Of a stretch of 64,000 bases of DNA, positions 52,169 through 62,167 are shown one piece after another. Position 1 is the stretch's first letter, and the number at the start of each line of letters is the position of its first letter. Origin of the DNA: Agarophyton chilense (taxonomy: Eukaryota > Rhodophyta > Florideophyceae > Gracilariales > Gracilariaceae); the NCBI GenBank assembly GCA_030374765.1, contig JARGXX010000088.1:682001-746000 (forward strand), in the 5' to 3' direction. The notes below the pieces were generated by a model. It saw only the letters and a program-made list of their open reading frames with translations, was not told the DNA's origin and did no database searches. Both the position numbers and the translations under genes were made by a program.

Positions 52169-52731
52169 TTATCGGTAAAGAGGGGGCGCGGATGGCGGCG
52201 GTGGGGGAACTTCCGGTGGATAACTCATATGGGGGTTCGGAGGGGGCGGAATAAATTCCTGGGCAGGGGTGCCATGTTGCACAACGCTTTCATGAACCGG
52301 GGCAGGCTTCGTCACTTTCTCGTGAGGGATATCGTGGTGACCTGACTCAGGCTGGTGCGAATGTCCTTTGCTAGAAGTAGCCTCCGTTCTCGTGCCTTGT
52401 TCGACGTCAACCTCACGAGTACCATGTTTATCATGCGCTGCCTGTTTGTGAAGAGCGAGGCCCCATATCAACGCCCATATCCATCCAATAAGCACAGGGA
52501 ACAATAGCAACTGCAGAAGTCCAACACATATTGCCGTACCGCCATGGGTTCCAATGCACCCCGCAACAATTGTACCCACGCCAGGCGCGAACAAGTTAAC
52601 GATGATGACAATGGTAGCTTCACCCTACGCAAACGACAAGACGAAGTCAGAAATTGCAATGACTTTCAAACAGCATCTTATTCATCACAACTTACCGACG
52701 AAATTCGATGTGGGAGCCCCGCTGTGCACAT
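52169..52731 (-). CDS. Small membrane protein with a proline-rich tail (two exons)
   Basis: Exon 1 (52731-52696) encodes MCTAGLPHRISS and exon 2 (52624-52169) continues GEATIVIIVNLFAPGVGTIV, joined across a 71-base intron (GTAAGT, CTGAC, GTAG) in phase 0, giving 163 residues. Two membrane segments are visible: VIIVNLFAPGVGTIVAGCIG and ICVGLLQLLLFPVLIGWIWALIWG. The C-terminal half is hydrophilic with His, then proline-rich (FIPPPPNP, PPEVPPPPPSAPP). The NLFAPGVGTIVAG block resembles the SPEC3/Stum family of small membrane proteins; that likeness is from memory of the pattern and not certain. The splice is chosen because exon 2 has no usable ATG of its own. Confidence 0.6.
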
Positions 52732-53661
52732 GTTGACTGGCTTCTAAAAACCAACGATGATTACAGACGTCGCGGATCGTGACTTCAGAAGCGGCAGGAA
52801 CGTGGACGATACAGATGCCAAGACAAAGGCAGGAGTTCTTGAGAAATGCTGACGGAGCGTTAGGGCTTTCTTTCAAAGATGCTCGCCGGACGCGGCTAAA
52901 TAGTATAATCAAGCTTCGTAATCCCTCCCAAATATTTACTCGAGCGACCAAAGATGCATATTTGTTTGAAAAGAGCTCCCCAAGAGGTTTGAACGGTGGC
53001 AACTATAAGAGAGACGTGGATGAACGACTATGCTTGCCGTCGCAATACAGCGCGCCTTTCACTGAGCGGTGCGTGCCCAATCGGCCCCTTACTACGAAGG
53101 TAGAGAGGGCCATTGCTCTGAAGCTCTTTTCGCAAAATCGTGAAGCAATTTTCACATATGACTTTTGTGTAGATACCCATCCCAACGGCCAATCAGCAGT
53201 GAGAATAGCACATTATCTGCACGTTCTCGATATATCTCATACTCCAGTATCTATTGTCGTACGGGAACTGAACGGATATCAGTTCGGTCCAGTGCCTTGT
53301 GTACAGTTTGGTTGCTGCCTTTGAGAGTGAACAATTTCATTGCTGGCTGACGACTGCCAGCAATGTCGTAGTTTTGTTGAATAGCACGTGCACAGCTATA
53401 TCTTCACTCGTCTTCCGAACTCCCCTCGACTTCTCGCGCTGCGGGAGTGCTGATATCTGAGCTGTCTTTCTGGTCACGGTTGAGCGTGGCGCAAGTGTGG
53501 AGTTGATCGGGATACTGACCAGAGCCTAGTTGACAGTGCAACACATCCACTCACGAGGATCATGACTCGGCGAATCTAATGTGGAGGTGCTCGCGGCTAT
53601 TGCAAACGAGCTTTGCCAATATCTTTCAGCTGGACGAAAAAAGTAGAAACATGACCTGTAT
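52732..53661. other. Intergenic, one unsupported frame
   Basis: A 181-codon plus frame (52779-53324) starts at GTG right after a TTACAG that could be an acceptor. It resembles nothing known and overlaps the promoter of the membrane-protein gene. No other candidate is seen. Confidence 0.3.
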
Positions 53662-54422
53662 TCAATCTATAAACAAAATGCTGACTAAACTTTGCAAACG
53701 TGAGCATGTGCCTTCGCGAACGACAATGTTGTCGTACAAAATAGTCTCATCCCGTTTGGCTTTAAATGCATCCGATTTGCCTCCGAAGAAATAGAAGAAC
53801 AACAAGCTTTCAATGCCGTGTGCGTCGGATTTTCGCCATTTGATGTTCTTCTCCAGCATTTGTTGGCCGTTGACATACAAGAGTAAAACTCCATTGCTCT
53901 TTTCGGGATCATTCATCTTGATATAGTCGGTTACATCATAATTGTCCAACATAGTAAAGGTATGATGTGAAAAACCCTTGGTCCTTGGAGCATTTACTTC
54001 CCATGTGGATACATTTGCGATGCATGTGCCGCATGCTCCAACCATCTTTCCTGGTCACATCTTTGCAACCAGAATTGCACCCTCCTCTTCATAATTTAGC
54101 CCTTGTGGCACTATTTGTAAACTGGAATACCTTTCCGAGCTTAAACGAGTACTGCAGTGTTGCTTCTTCTACCGAGGAGAGCTTTGCCTTGAATTGGAGC
54201 CCCAAGTCTTGGTCCCCCGACCATTCTTGGGTAGGGTTCACTCGAGTGCTTGACAACCTGCTCTTCCACAAACAATGCGAGAACGTTCGGATTCCTCATC
54301 GCTGAATCCAACCAATTAGGCTGGGCCAAAGTCTTACTTCGCTCGATCTTTGTTGTAGGGACCCAGTGGCGCCGAGTCAAAATTGGCCGAGAGAAGTTAG
54401 GAACCACAACGGCCATCCGCAA
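53662..54422 (-). pseudogene. Decayed polysaccharide-lyase-14-like gene
   Basis: Minus-strand pieces in different frames recall the PL14 (alginate/glucuronan lyase-like) fold: STRVNPTQEWSGDQDLGLQF, ATLQYSFKL, SGCKDVTRKDGWSMRHM, and a last piece with MNDPEKSNGVLLLYVNGQQM, WRKSDAHGIE, FFYFFGGKSDAF and YDNIVV. The final piece matches the typical PL14 end (a VNG turn, then FFGG and DN-VV). No single frame covers more than about 127 residues. Frames change at least twice, near 54200 and 54060, and a stop interrupts after ATRAKL (54089). The active lyase cleaves uronic-acid polysaccharides. Decay or a duplicated relic is likely. The family call rests on motif wording only. Confidence 0.6.
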
Positions 54423-54993
54423 CTAACACGGCTTGCGCCAGAACACAGATCGAAGAATCAGTACGAGACATTGCTTGCAGACAATCACGAACAATTGAAA
54501 AATGATTTCAAGACACAAAGAAGTTGCTCTTGAAATCGATGACAAGAGTGTCAAGAAGGCATGAGTGTCCGTTTGGTTTTTTGTTGAGCTCCAAAAGCAA
54601 AAAACTTTGTGATATCAAAGCTGGAAATCTGTATTCACATGCGTTTCGGCAGTGAATTTGTGCGTTTTCATCGTTACCTTTCCTGTAGGAGACAGCGTTC
54701 GAGCGCCCTGAAGAAGGGAAAGGGGCCAAATACGGGATACTTGCACTATACAGAACATGAACAGCTTCTTGTAGTCCAATCAAGTTCGTTTTAGAACCAT
54801 CGAAAAACTACACGTCTCCTCTTCCAGATGCCAGAATATGAAACAAAACGCCGTTACAACTGGTTGATCAGGTATAAAGTTATCCATCCTTCGTCCACTG
54901 GTTTTGAAACAAAAAACCTTGAAGTATCGGACAGTTCATTTGGCCCGCTCCTCCATCGACACAAACAGCTTGTTCAAGGTCGCATATGACATG
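54423..54993. other. Intergenic, left flank of the Copia element
   Basis: No supported gene; a 91-codon minus frame (54508-54783) is unrecognised. Confidence 0.35.
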
Positions 54994-54998
54994 GTTTG

Positions 54999-55244
54999 TG
55001 TTGAAACTACTGGTTGACAGGCGTAGACTGCGTGCCAATGAGGCAACGTTCGATCGGGGTTGTCAATGCAGAGTAGCTTTACGAAGAGAAGCTAGATAAT
55101 CGTACGATTCTGTCGATCCTATCATCGCCTTCACGGGTCGGTGCTTCGCCTACATGTCTAAGTATCTGCTGGCCGTCCGCCGTGCAACCTCCGATCAGAG
55201 GCCCAACCCTTACACGTGTGTGTCCAACACGTGTATATGCAACA
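54999..55244 (-). repeat. LTR of the Copia element (3' LTR)
   Basis: In the element's direction it begins TGTTGCATATACACGTG and ends AGTTTCAACA, the TG...CA ends of LTRs. It is almost identical to the copy at 60411-60656. Confidence 0.93.
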
Positions 55245-55283
55245 CGCTCCTGTGGTCGCGGCGTCCTGACGACGCGGCCATCC

Positions 55284-58200
55284 TCATTTTGTGTTCAGAA
55301 CCGCGTCCCGAAACTTCCGAAACTGTCCTCCCTGGAGGGGCTTGGTGAAGAAATCGCCGAGCATGGCGTCGGTATCGCAGTGCTTGATGGAGAGCTCGCC
55401 AGAGCGCACGCGGTCAGTGATGAAGAAGTACCTGATGTTGATGTGGCGAGTTCGTTTGCTGCTGGAACCCCTACCGTTTGTTTCCAGCAGTATTGCGCTG
55501 CGGTTGTCCTGGAACACCACGTTATCGCGCACCTCATAACCCTGCGCCTCCAGAAAGTATCGAGTCCACAGTATCTGGGGCATAAAGTAGTTCACACCCA
55601 CTAGCTCGGTCTCTGTAGAGCTCTTTGTGTTGAGCTTCTGTCGGGTCGAGGCGCTGTAAGTAGCCCCCTTCCCAATTGACATGACACCTCCGCTCTGACT
55701 CCGCATATCAGGATGTACAGCAAAGGACGCGTCCACCCACCACTTCACAACATGGCTCTCCTCGGATTCCAGGGTGAGCGCAAGTTCTGCCGTGCTCCTT
55801 AGATATTGCACGAGCCGGCCGAGTTTCTTCCAATCGTCCTCATCTGGTGACCGCACGCGGGTGCTCAGAAACCCCACTGCCAGTTGGATATCTGGGCGCG
55901 CTCGCTTGCTGAGGAACACGCTTCTCGCCACCAGGTTGTGAAACGTCCTCGTGCGCAGCTCATCCAGCTTGGGTGACTGGTCGTTCGTGTCGAAGAGGTG
56001 TTTCGCTGCAGGGGTGGATGCCTCGCCATTGAATTCGTGCGGTGCCTCATCTGTCATACGTCGGACATAGTCAAACATGGTCACCCGAACGCTACCTGCC
56101 CCGGAGAAGTCGAGCGTCATGCCGAGATAGTCGTGCGTCTCTCCCCTGTGCACAGTGAGAGGAGCCATTCCACCGTATTTCTGCTGGAACCAGCTTATGA
56201 GGTTGTCATTAACCGCTGGGTCCTCGTGCGTCATGACAAAATCGTCCACATGCCACCCGACGGTGTGCTGTGTCCCGTCTATAACCTGGTTGGCAACGCA
56301 CCAGTCATATGGATTGACTTCATACCCGAGCGATGTCAGGTCCTGGATGATCTGCTCCCAAAACTTGAGCGCGGCTTGCAGGATGCCGTAGAGGGCCTTT
56401 CGCAACTCTGCGTACAGGACCGGCTTGTTCCGTTCGACCACTACGTGCGGCCGGTATAAGTTGGGGTCGATCATCTCCAGAAGTTCGGCCATTCGCCCTT
56501 CGAACCGGACCAAGATGCGCTCTCCCTGAAGGTCTGCCTGCATGAACGCTCCAGGGATGTCGACTGTTGCGACGTCGCGGCGCTCTTTGGCCGCAATGGC
56601 GATGATGAGGAACACTGCCTCCGTTGATATGGTTGGTGAGGACGCATCCTGTTTGGCGATGTGTTGGCGCTGCTTTCTGCCATCGGCGCATCCCCGCCCC
56701 TTGACCGATCCATCCCGCTTCTGCTTCAAGAACATGAGGTATTGCAGTGCATCATTTCGATCTCCGTCGCTGAGGCTCGAGGCAGGCCGTGGCGTAATCA
56801 CCTTGCGGTTGTGAAGCTGCTGCATCTCCTTGCGCACCGCTTTGTCGCCTCGCTCACCGAACATGCGCAGCCCCTTCTTCACACCGTACTGCGTGAACAT
56901 AATGCTGACGAGCGGCTGGAGCGGCGCACCCACACTTGTGAGGGTGGCGGCATCGAATGCGGGCGGAATAACGTTCTCTCCGGCAGCAACGATTTGAGCG
57001 TGTAGGTGGTCGTAGGTCCGCTCTTTTCTGGCTCGCACGCCGCTTCTCCCCCTTTTTCCGTACTTCTGGTCCATTTCCTCTGCCAGTGACGGCTTGTCCG
57101 CTGTATCGCCACTGTACGACGCCCCTGTAGTGCCGTCAACTTCATGCCCTCTTGTTTCCGCACTGGCATCTGTCTCGCCACCACAGTCGGTCCCGGTGCC
57201 TGCGTCTTCGCTGGTCTGACTGGCACCAGTCTCGTGGGCGACGCCACCATCATTTTGGCCTTCATTTGCTTCATGCATGCTAGATTTGTTTCCGTCGGAG
57301 TGTGGTTCTTGGAGAAGCGTGCTCGCTTCATCCTCATTTTCGCCCGCGTCCTGAGCAGCTTCCCTGTTGCGATCTTCGCCTTCTTCACCCTCTGCAGATG
57401 GCTGCAGGTGGGGTTCAACTCCCTCATCTGCCTCAGCGGGTGTATTTGCGTTGTGCAGCTCGGGTTGTGGTGGCAATGGCACCGTTCTGTCCTCCACCGT
57501 TGTATGCTCTTCCTCGGCCGTACCACCGCGCTTTGCCTGCTCCGGTTCCGCCGACGAGTTGCTATCCACCGATACGTCGTCCCACGCCTCGTCGTCCGAC
57601 TCGGTACCCTCGGTGTTGTTGCGATCACCGAATACTAGGCGGTTGGACGCGTTGCTTTCGGCCAGCTCGTGTACTCGCCGTATCACGTCCGCTGGCATGG
57701 GGATCTCGGTCCAATGGTTGCGGCTGATTCTTTTCCCAGTGTGGAGACTAAGGAAGTAGTGCGCCCCCTGCACATTCCCGGTTGGGCGAAGTGCAATGGA
57801 GCCTATCGTCCGCGACTGCATCGTATTGTCATGCTGTTCGTGTGTCTGGACGTAGGCCCCGAACGGCACCACGCAGTGTTTGGACGCGTCCAGTGTGACG
57901 CCGGTGATGAGCTCCCTCGGGCTTATGGTTGGGGAAACCCCATCGGCTGCGGGGAATGCGTGTAGCCAGAACGACATGGCGTATACAAGCTCCACCAGCA
58001 TTCTCGCTGGAACTTTCTTGAACGGCAGAGCACAGAAGGTCGCGCGACATCGCTCTTTGAGGGTTCGTATGTGGCGCTCTATCTCCGGCACGTGTTCATC
58101 TCGGGCGACCACGTTCAGCGAAATCCCAATGTCGCGTAGCGCTGTCTCCAGCGACGCAAACTCATTGTCGCCAGCTGCCTGGCTCATCGTGAACCCTCGC

Positions 58201-60338
58201 CTTCCGTACGTTGCCTTGATTTTCATGAGACTTGCCATTATGGTTCCATCCCGACGGTTCGCGATCGCCTCGGCCGTGCAGAACTTGACATCACGTGCTA
58301 TCGAAACGAGGAATGGGAGCCCGTTGATGTAAATTATGTCGAAGCACACTGTCACCTCTCTGTGCCTCCGCGCCAGCTCGGACGGGACCACCGACAGTCT
58401 TAGATCTACGTGTTCGGCCTTGCGTCTGACAGTTTTTCCTTTTAGCGCCCCAACGTCTGGGCCGTATATCATCCGGGCGTTGACGACATCTTCTTCGGTT
58501 ATTGGGCAGTTCCTCAATAGTCTGCCGGCGATGATCTCGCTCAGCCGCCGATCACTCGGCCTACCCGTTATGATCTGTAGACGCCTGGCCGTCTCTGCCG
58601 TCTTGACCTGACGCCTCCTGTAAGCCTGCTTATTCCCTTCCACTGTTGTGATGAGTAGCACGCCTGACTGTTTCGGCCGCTGCTCTAGGACCGGAGACGT
58701 GTACAGCCCTTTTTCGGTCTGTGTAAATACTCGACGTGATCCGTCCGGCCGGTGCACCACGAAGCAGTTTCCCCGTTTACTGTCGTATGTCACCCGGAAA
58801 CTCCGCTGCACGTTGCTCAACGATAGAATGTTCGCTATCGCGTCCTCATGGAACCATACAGGGCCATAGCCTGGAAGGTCTCCCATCTTGTTCACTACTA
58901 CCACGCCTGCATTACATACGATGCGCATTGTGTCGTTCACCGTCCTGATGTTGTATAGTAGGCGGTTGTCCGCGAAAACGTCGACCGATGACATGCTGTC
59001 GAGCCCGATGCTTCCTTTTGTGACAACCTGTGCGTGGCGCTTGTTGAACGAGTTGGTCGTGACGCTGCTGAACACCCCCCCGTGGGCACGGCGGAGTTCG
59101 CCTGAGCCTGCCTGGTCCGACATGCAGAAAGCCACATCGCTGTCACCATCGCTGTCTTCCTGGGGATTGGCTGCAGACATCCCTCCCTCCACCATCGCAT
59201 GTGCCGATCTATCGTGGTCGGCCACCCCACCTTCGCATTTTGTTCGCTCCCAGGCATGGTGACCGCGCTTTCCGCACTTGCGGCAGATGTCATTCGATCT
59301 GTCCCTTGCCCCTTTTCTGTTGGGGCGGAAGAGTCCCGCAGTCTCTTTGCTCTCGGTTTCCTGCGCGAAGTTCACTCCGTCTGTCACTGGTTGGTCTCTT
59401 AACACCGCGGTGTGTTTCCAGTTCGTCAACATATTGTATGCGGCGGTTATGTCACAGGGGTATTGGTCATTGCTCTTGAGGAACTCATTCTCGAGGTTTA
59501 CGGCCACCTGCTGGTAGCGGGCCTTGTCAGCTGACTGTATGAAAGCCACCGCTAGCATCCTGTCAAGAGCCTTCGTTTCCGCACTCTTAATCACTTGTGC
59601 TGTCGCCGATTCTCTTTTTGATTTGTGTTCATCGGCTATTATTCCGTCTGTTATGGTCGTGAGTGCGCCACCCAGTGATACCCCTATGTGTTGTAGCACC
59701 TCCGCGGCAGCCACGAATCTCTTTCGGAACTCCGGTAGTTCCTCATGGCGCTGTTGGCGTGTTTTAAACAATGCTGTTATCGCAGAATAAGTGGACAGAA
59801 CAGGGCTTCTATCGCTCTGCTGGTTGAGCATCCATACTTTTATGCTCTTCAGAAGTTTCACCAGGTCATGCTCTTCATGTATTGCGGTCCAATTGTCCTG
59901 CCCCTCGAGTTTGGCTTTCATGGCCTCGGAGCATTGCCCTAGGACAATTGAGTAGACCTTGAATGTGTTGTTTTCGTAAGTTCGCTTTCTCAGCATGTAT
60001 TCCTTTATCTCTTCATTAAAGGGTGACTCTTCCATTTTACTCACGGGCTCGTTCGCATCAGGTGCTGTGGGTTTCCAGAGTTCGATTTCTGGGTCCTTAA
60101 GGTTGGCCATTGCCTTCCAGATGTCTTTTGAGAACGAAAGCTCCTTCTCGACCCATTCAGAGATCTTCTTCGTTGTTTTGTCGTATTGGTTAGCGCGCGC
60201 GGTCGAATCGTAGGTGTAAACGAATCCTTGGAGATCTTTATGATCTCCACGGAAACCTTCTGAGTACCTTGCATGGTTTGGTTTTCTGTTTCGGTCCACG
60301 CGCCTATTTTGTTGATCCGTTTGTCGCGGCTTACCCAT
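55284..60338 (-). CDS. Copia gag-pol polyprotein (fossil element frame, looks whole)
   Basis: One frame of 1684 codons from an ATG at 60338. In order: a gag-like helical part; a zinc-knuckle-like block CRKCGKRGHHAW near residue 350; an aspartic-protease-like GLDSMSSVDVFADN near 445; integrase with VTVCFDIIYINGLPF near 665 and the GKRISRNHW region; a long acidic Glu/Asp/Ser spacer; reverse transcriptase with VATVDIPGAFMQAD near 1255 and WHVDDFVMTH; and RNase H with VKWWVDASFAVHPD and STRQKLNTKSSTETELVGV near 1570. The domain order identifies Ty1/Copia. The wording of the polymerase part resembles elements seen in algae, which is inference. Confidence 0.93.
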   Translation of the reverse strand: MGKPRQTDQQNRRVDRNRKPNHARYSEGFRGDHKDLQGFVYTYDSTARANQYDKTTKKISEWVEKELSFSKDIWKAMANLKDPEIELWKPTAPDANEPVSKMEESPFNEEIKEYMLRKRTYENNTFKVYSIVLGQCSEAMKAKLEGQDNWTAIHEEHDLVKLLKSIKVWMLNQQSDRSPVLSTYSAITALFKTRQQRHEELPEFRKRFVAAAEVLQHIGVSLGGALTTITDGIIADEHKSKRESATAQVIKSAETKALDRMLAVAFIQSADKARYQQVAVNLENEFLKSNDQYPCDITAAYNMLTNWKHTAVLRDQPVTDGVNFAQETESKETAGLFRPNRKGARDRSNDICRKCGKRGHHAWERTKCEGGVADHDRSAHAMVEGGMSAANPQEDSDGDSDVAFCMSDQAGSGELRRAHGGVFSSVTTNSFNKRHAQVVTKGSIGLDSMSSVDVFADNRLLYNIRTVNDTMRIVCNAGVVVVNKMGDLPGYGPVWFHEDAIANILSLSNVQRSFRVTYDSKRGNCFVVHRPDGSRRVFTQTEKGLYTSPVLEQRPKQSGVLLITTVEGNKQAYRRRQVKTAETARRLQIITGRPSDRRLSEIIAGRLLRNCPITEEDVVNARMIYGPDVGALKGKTVRRKAEHVDLRLSVVPSELARRHREVTVCFDIIYINGLPFLVSIARDVKFCTAEAIANRRDGTIMASLMKIKATYGRRGFTMSQAAGDNEFASLETALRDIGISLNVVARDEHVPEIERHIRTLKERCRATFCALPFKKVPARMLVELVYAMSFWLHAFPAADGVSPTISPRELITGVTLDASKHCVVPFGAYVQTHEQHDNTMQSRTIGSIALRPTGNVQGAHYFLSLHTGKRISRNHWTEIPMPADVIRRVHELAESNASNRLVFGDRNNTEGTESDDEAWDDVSVDSNSSAEPEQAKRGGTAEEEHTTVEDRTVPLPPQPELHNANTPAEADEGVEPHLQPSAEGEEGEDRNREAAQDAGENEDEASTLLQEPHSDGNKSSMHEANEGQNDGGVAHETGASQTSEDAGTGTDCGGETDASAETRGHEVDGTTGASYSGDTADKPSLAEEMDQKYGKRGRSGVRARKERTYDHLHAQIVAAGENVIPPAFDAATLTSVGAPLQPLVSIMFTQYGVKKGLRMFGERGDKAVRKEMQQLHNRKVITPRPASSLSDGDRNDALQYLMFLKQKRDGSVKGRGCADGRKQRQHIAKQDASSPTISTEAVFLIIAIAAKERRDVATVDIPGAFMQADLQGERILVRFEGRMAELLEMIDPNLYRPHVVVERNKPVLYAELRKALYGILQAALKFWEQIIQDLTSLGYEVNPYDWCVANQVIDGTQHTVGWHVDDFVMTHEDPAVNDNLISWFQQKYGGMAPLTVHRGETHDYLGMTLDFSGAGSVRVTMFDYVRRMTDEAPHEFNGEASTPAAKHLFDTNDQSPKLDELRTRTFHNLVARSVFLSKRARPDIQLAVGFLSTRVRSPDEDDWKKLGRLVQYLRSTAELALTLESEESHVVKWWVDASFAVHPDMRSQSGGVMSIGKGATYSASTRQKLNTKSSTETELVGVNYFMPQILWTRYFLEAQGYEVRDNVVFQDNRSAILLETNGRGSSSKRTRHINIRYFFITDRVRSGELSIKHCDTDAMLGDFFTKPLQGGQFRKFRDAVLNTK

Positions 60339-60410
60339 ATCCTTCCTCTCGCTCGGGTTCTCTATGTTTGTGTGGGTGTGGACTAGTAGCTGCGGAGATT
60401 CGTACGATTA

Positions 60411-60656
60411 TGTTGAAACTACTGGTTGACAGGCGTAGACTGCGTGCCAATGAGGCAACGTTCGATCGGGGTTGTCAATGCAGAGTAGCTTTACGAAGAG
60501 AAGCTAGATAATCGTACGAATCTGTCGATCCTATCATCGCCTTCACGGGTCGGTGCTTCGCCTACATGTCTAAGTATCTGCTGGCCGTCCGCCGTGCAAC
60601 CTCCGATCAGAGGCCCGACCCTTACACGTGTGTGTCCAACACGTGTATATGCAACA
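60411..60656 (-). repeat. LTR of the Copia element (5' LTR)
   Basis: The second 246-base copy. It contains two ACACGTGT motifs close to its outer end. The right-hand flank GTTTG repeats the left-hand flank. Confidence 0.93.
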
Positions 60657-60661
60657 GTTTG

Positions 60662-61286
60662 GAAGGCAAATCATCATCGACATCCGCATGGCTGGATTTG
60701 AGTGCTGCAGGAAAATGGCTTGTAGTTCCGGCGACTTCTCAAGCAGGATCTACTCAGGATCGCAAATCTCGACAATTGGACTTTCGTCAAACAAGGGAAG
60801 CAAGTGGGGCGAATCAATGACCCATTCGAGCGACAGGTACATGTCAGCGTTGATGACTTCTTCCGAGTCTCTTGATGCGGGAGTCGCAGCCGATGACATG
60901 AGCTTTTGCGAAGCTGAACAACAAAAAATACCCCACATCTAATCGTCAAAAGTCAAACAAAACACATATCCACAACCGGAAAACAAGAGCGGGTGATAAC
61001 TGGAAGAAGAATCTTTGCCAACATGATTTGAAACCGCTTCTTTCAAGATTGGACCAACACCGTGTTCAATCCTGTAACCCGAGAAGGTTCTGTCAAATCT
61101 TCAACCTTTACCATGCCTGCGATCTCGTTCCCGTTCAGTTGCCTGATTAGTCTACTAGAGCCGATTTGCGGCGGCACCGCACGCACTTGCGTGCCAATGT
61201 CTGTATCGGATGAAGCCGAGCTGAAGGTGATTCCGGATTCGCTTCCGGTTCCTGTTGAAGAAGATGTCTGAAGGGAATCCGTCCCC
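60662..61286. other. Right flank of the Copia element, only small frames
   Basis: Two ATG-started minus frames: 60750-60938 (62 aa, with DMYLSLEWVIDSPHLLPLFD) and 61043-61297 (84 aa, MIAMGTDSLQTSSSTGTG, with NEIAGMVKVEDLTEPSRV). Both are protein-like but unrecognised, and may be relics of a gene in the decaying tract. Confidence 0.3.
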
Positions 61287-61720
61287 ATGGCTATCATTGG
61301 CGGTTTTTTGAGTTAGAGAAAAACCACTCTGCTGCATCATTTGATGGAGCGAATGTCCTAGGAGCGGGCGTATCGCGTGGCCATTGTGCAGAATGAGTTC
61401 AGCGATGGGTCGATGGAAGACGAGGTCACTTTGGAGACCAGTGATGGACGCATATTTAGTGAATGTCTTGAACTTGCCAACGGGTGAGCGCTTGCTTCAC
61501 GTACATTTGAGCTCTCTCTCATGTCCCAATCTAAACTCGGTACCGACTACGACGGTTTCGTTTTCATCCATCGATATCTTGTTAAGCCGAAAGAACTCAG
61601 CCTGGGATTCATACGAGCATTGATAGAATATCAGCACGAGGCGATAACCGCAGTGCTAGAATCTCAGTCGAACTCAACCCTGATCATCAGCACGGCATGT
61701 TGTGCTGATTTCTGCGTTTG
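61287..61720 (+). pseudogene. CobW/COG0523 (ZNG-like) GTPase relic
   Basis: From the ATG at 61287 one frame reads MAIIGGFL, then a stop where the family has the P-loop GAG, then KTTLLHHLMERM, a second stop, and YRVAIVQNEFSDGSMEDE followed by FSECLELANG, ending at TGA (61485). GFLGAGKTTLLN, VAVIQNEF and E-LELANGC are the hallmark blocks of CobW-type metal-chaperone GTPases; the CxCC metal motif that should follow is gone. In another frame up to about 61720, KPKELSLGFIRALIEYQHEA recalls the later part of the domain. The gene is clearly dead. Its former role would be zinc or cobalt delivery. Confidence 0.7.
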
Positions 61721-62167
61721 ATGGATGGCCTTCGGCATTGGCCCGTGTGAAGGACAGTCTCAACCAACTCTTTGATTCGTCCCAACCTGAACCGTTTGGC
61801 TGGAGGCAATTGTATCTGTTTGAGTTTTTCAAGCGTCGCAAATCTCTGTGGGAGTCCTTACAAAAGTTGCGTTTGTTAGATATCCATCTGCGCCACATGT
61901 ACGGCTCCACCTGACCACCAACACCTCGGGCATCTGCCTTCAATGCACGATCCGATGTAGAAACACTTGCGCCCGTGAAATTCACCAATGATTGACCAAC
62001 CAAGAACAGTTCACCAACACTTTCAGGATGTGCCATCTCCATCACCTAAAAGGCAAAGGGTTCGACATTGTCCGGCCGTGACGAGGGTGTTGGATGGAGA
62101 GCGGAGTCGGGCGGGCCTGGAATGGCGCACCACCACTCTCGCCCACGTTGACGCTCTTGTTGGAGAG
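61721..62167. other. Gap between the CobW relic and SPCS3
   Basis: A plus frame (61702-61914) reads SAFDGWPSALARVKDSLNQL, and a minus frame (62042 to 61674, ATG start) reads MEMAHPESVGELFLVGQSLV; I recognise neither. Confidence 0.25.

Larger units (their letters stand above)
54999..60656 (-). mobile_element. Ty1/Copia LTR retrotransposon, looks whole
   Basis: A 5.66-kb element read on the minus strand, with two 246-base LTRs, one long gag-pol frame, and a 5-base target duplication GTTTG on both sides (54994-54998 and 60657-60661). The LTRs are almost identical, so the insertion is young on an evolutionary scale. In this family gag and pol are often one frame, as here, with integrase before reverse transcriptase. 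It lies in a tract of decaying genes. No other copy or solo LTR was noticed in this window. Confidence 0.95.

Noticed and set aside
52779-53324. A 181-codon plus frame
   Set aside because: It starts at GTG, overlaps the promoter and first exon of the opposite gene, and has no known motif.
54999-55040. Solo-LTR interpretation of the left LTR
   Set aside because: The second LTR, the internal frame and matching GTTTG flanks show one full element.
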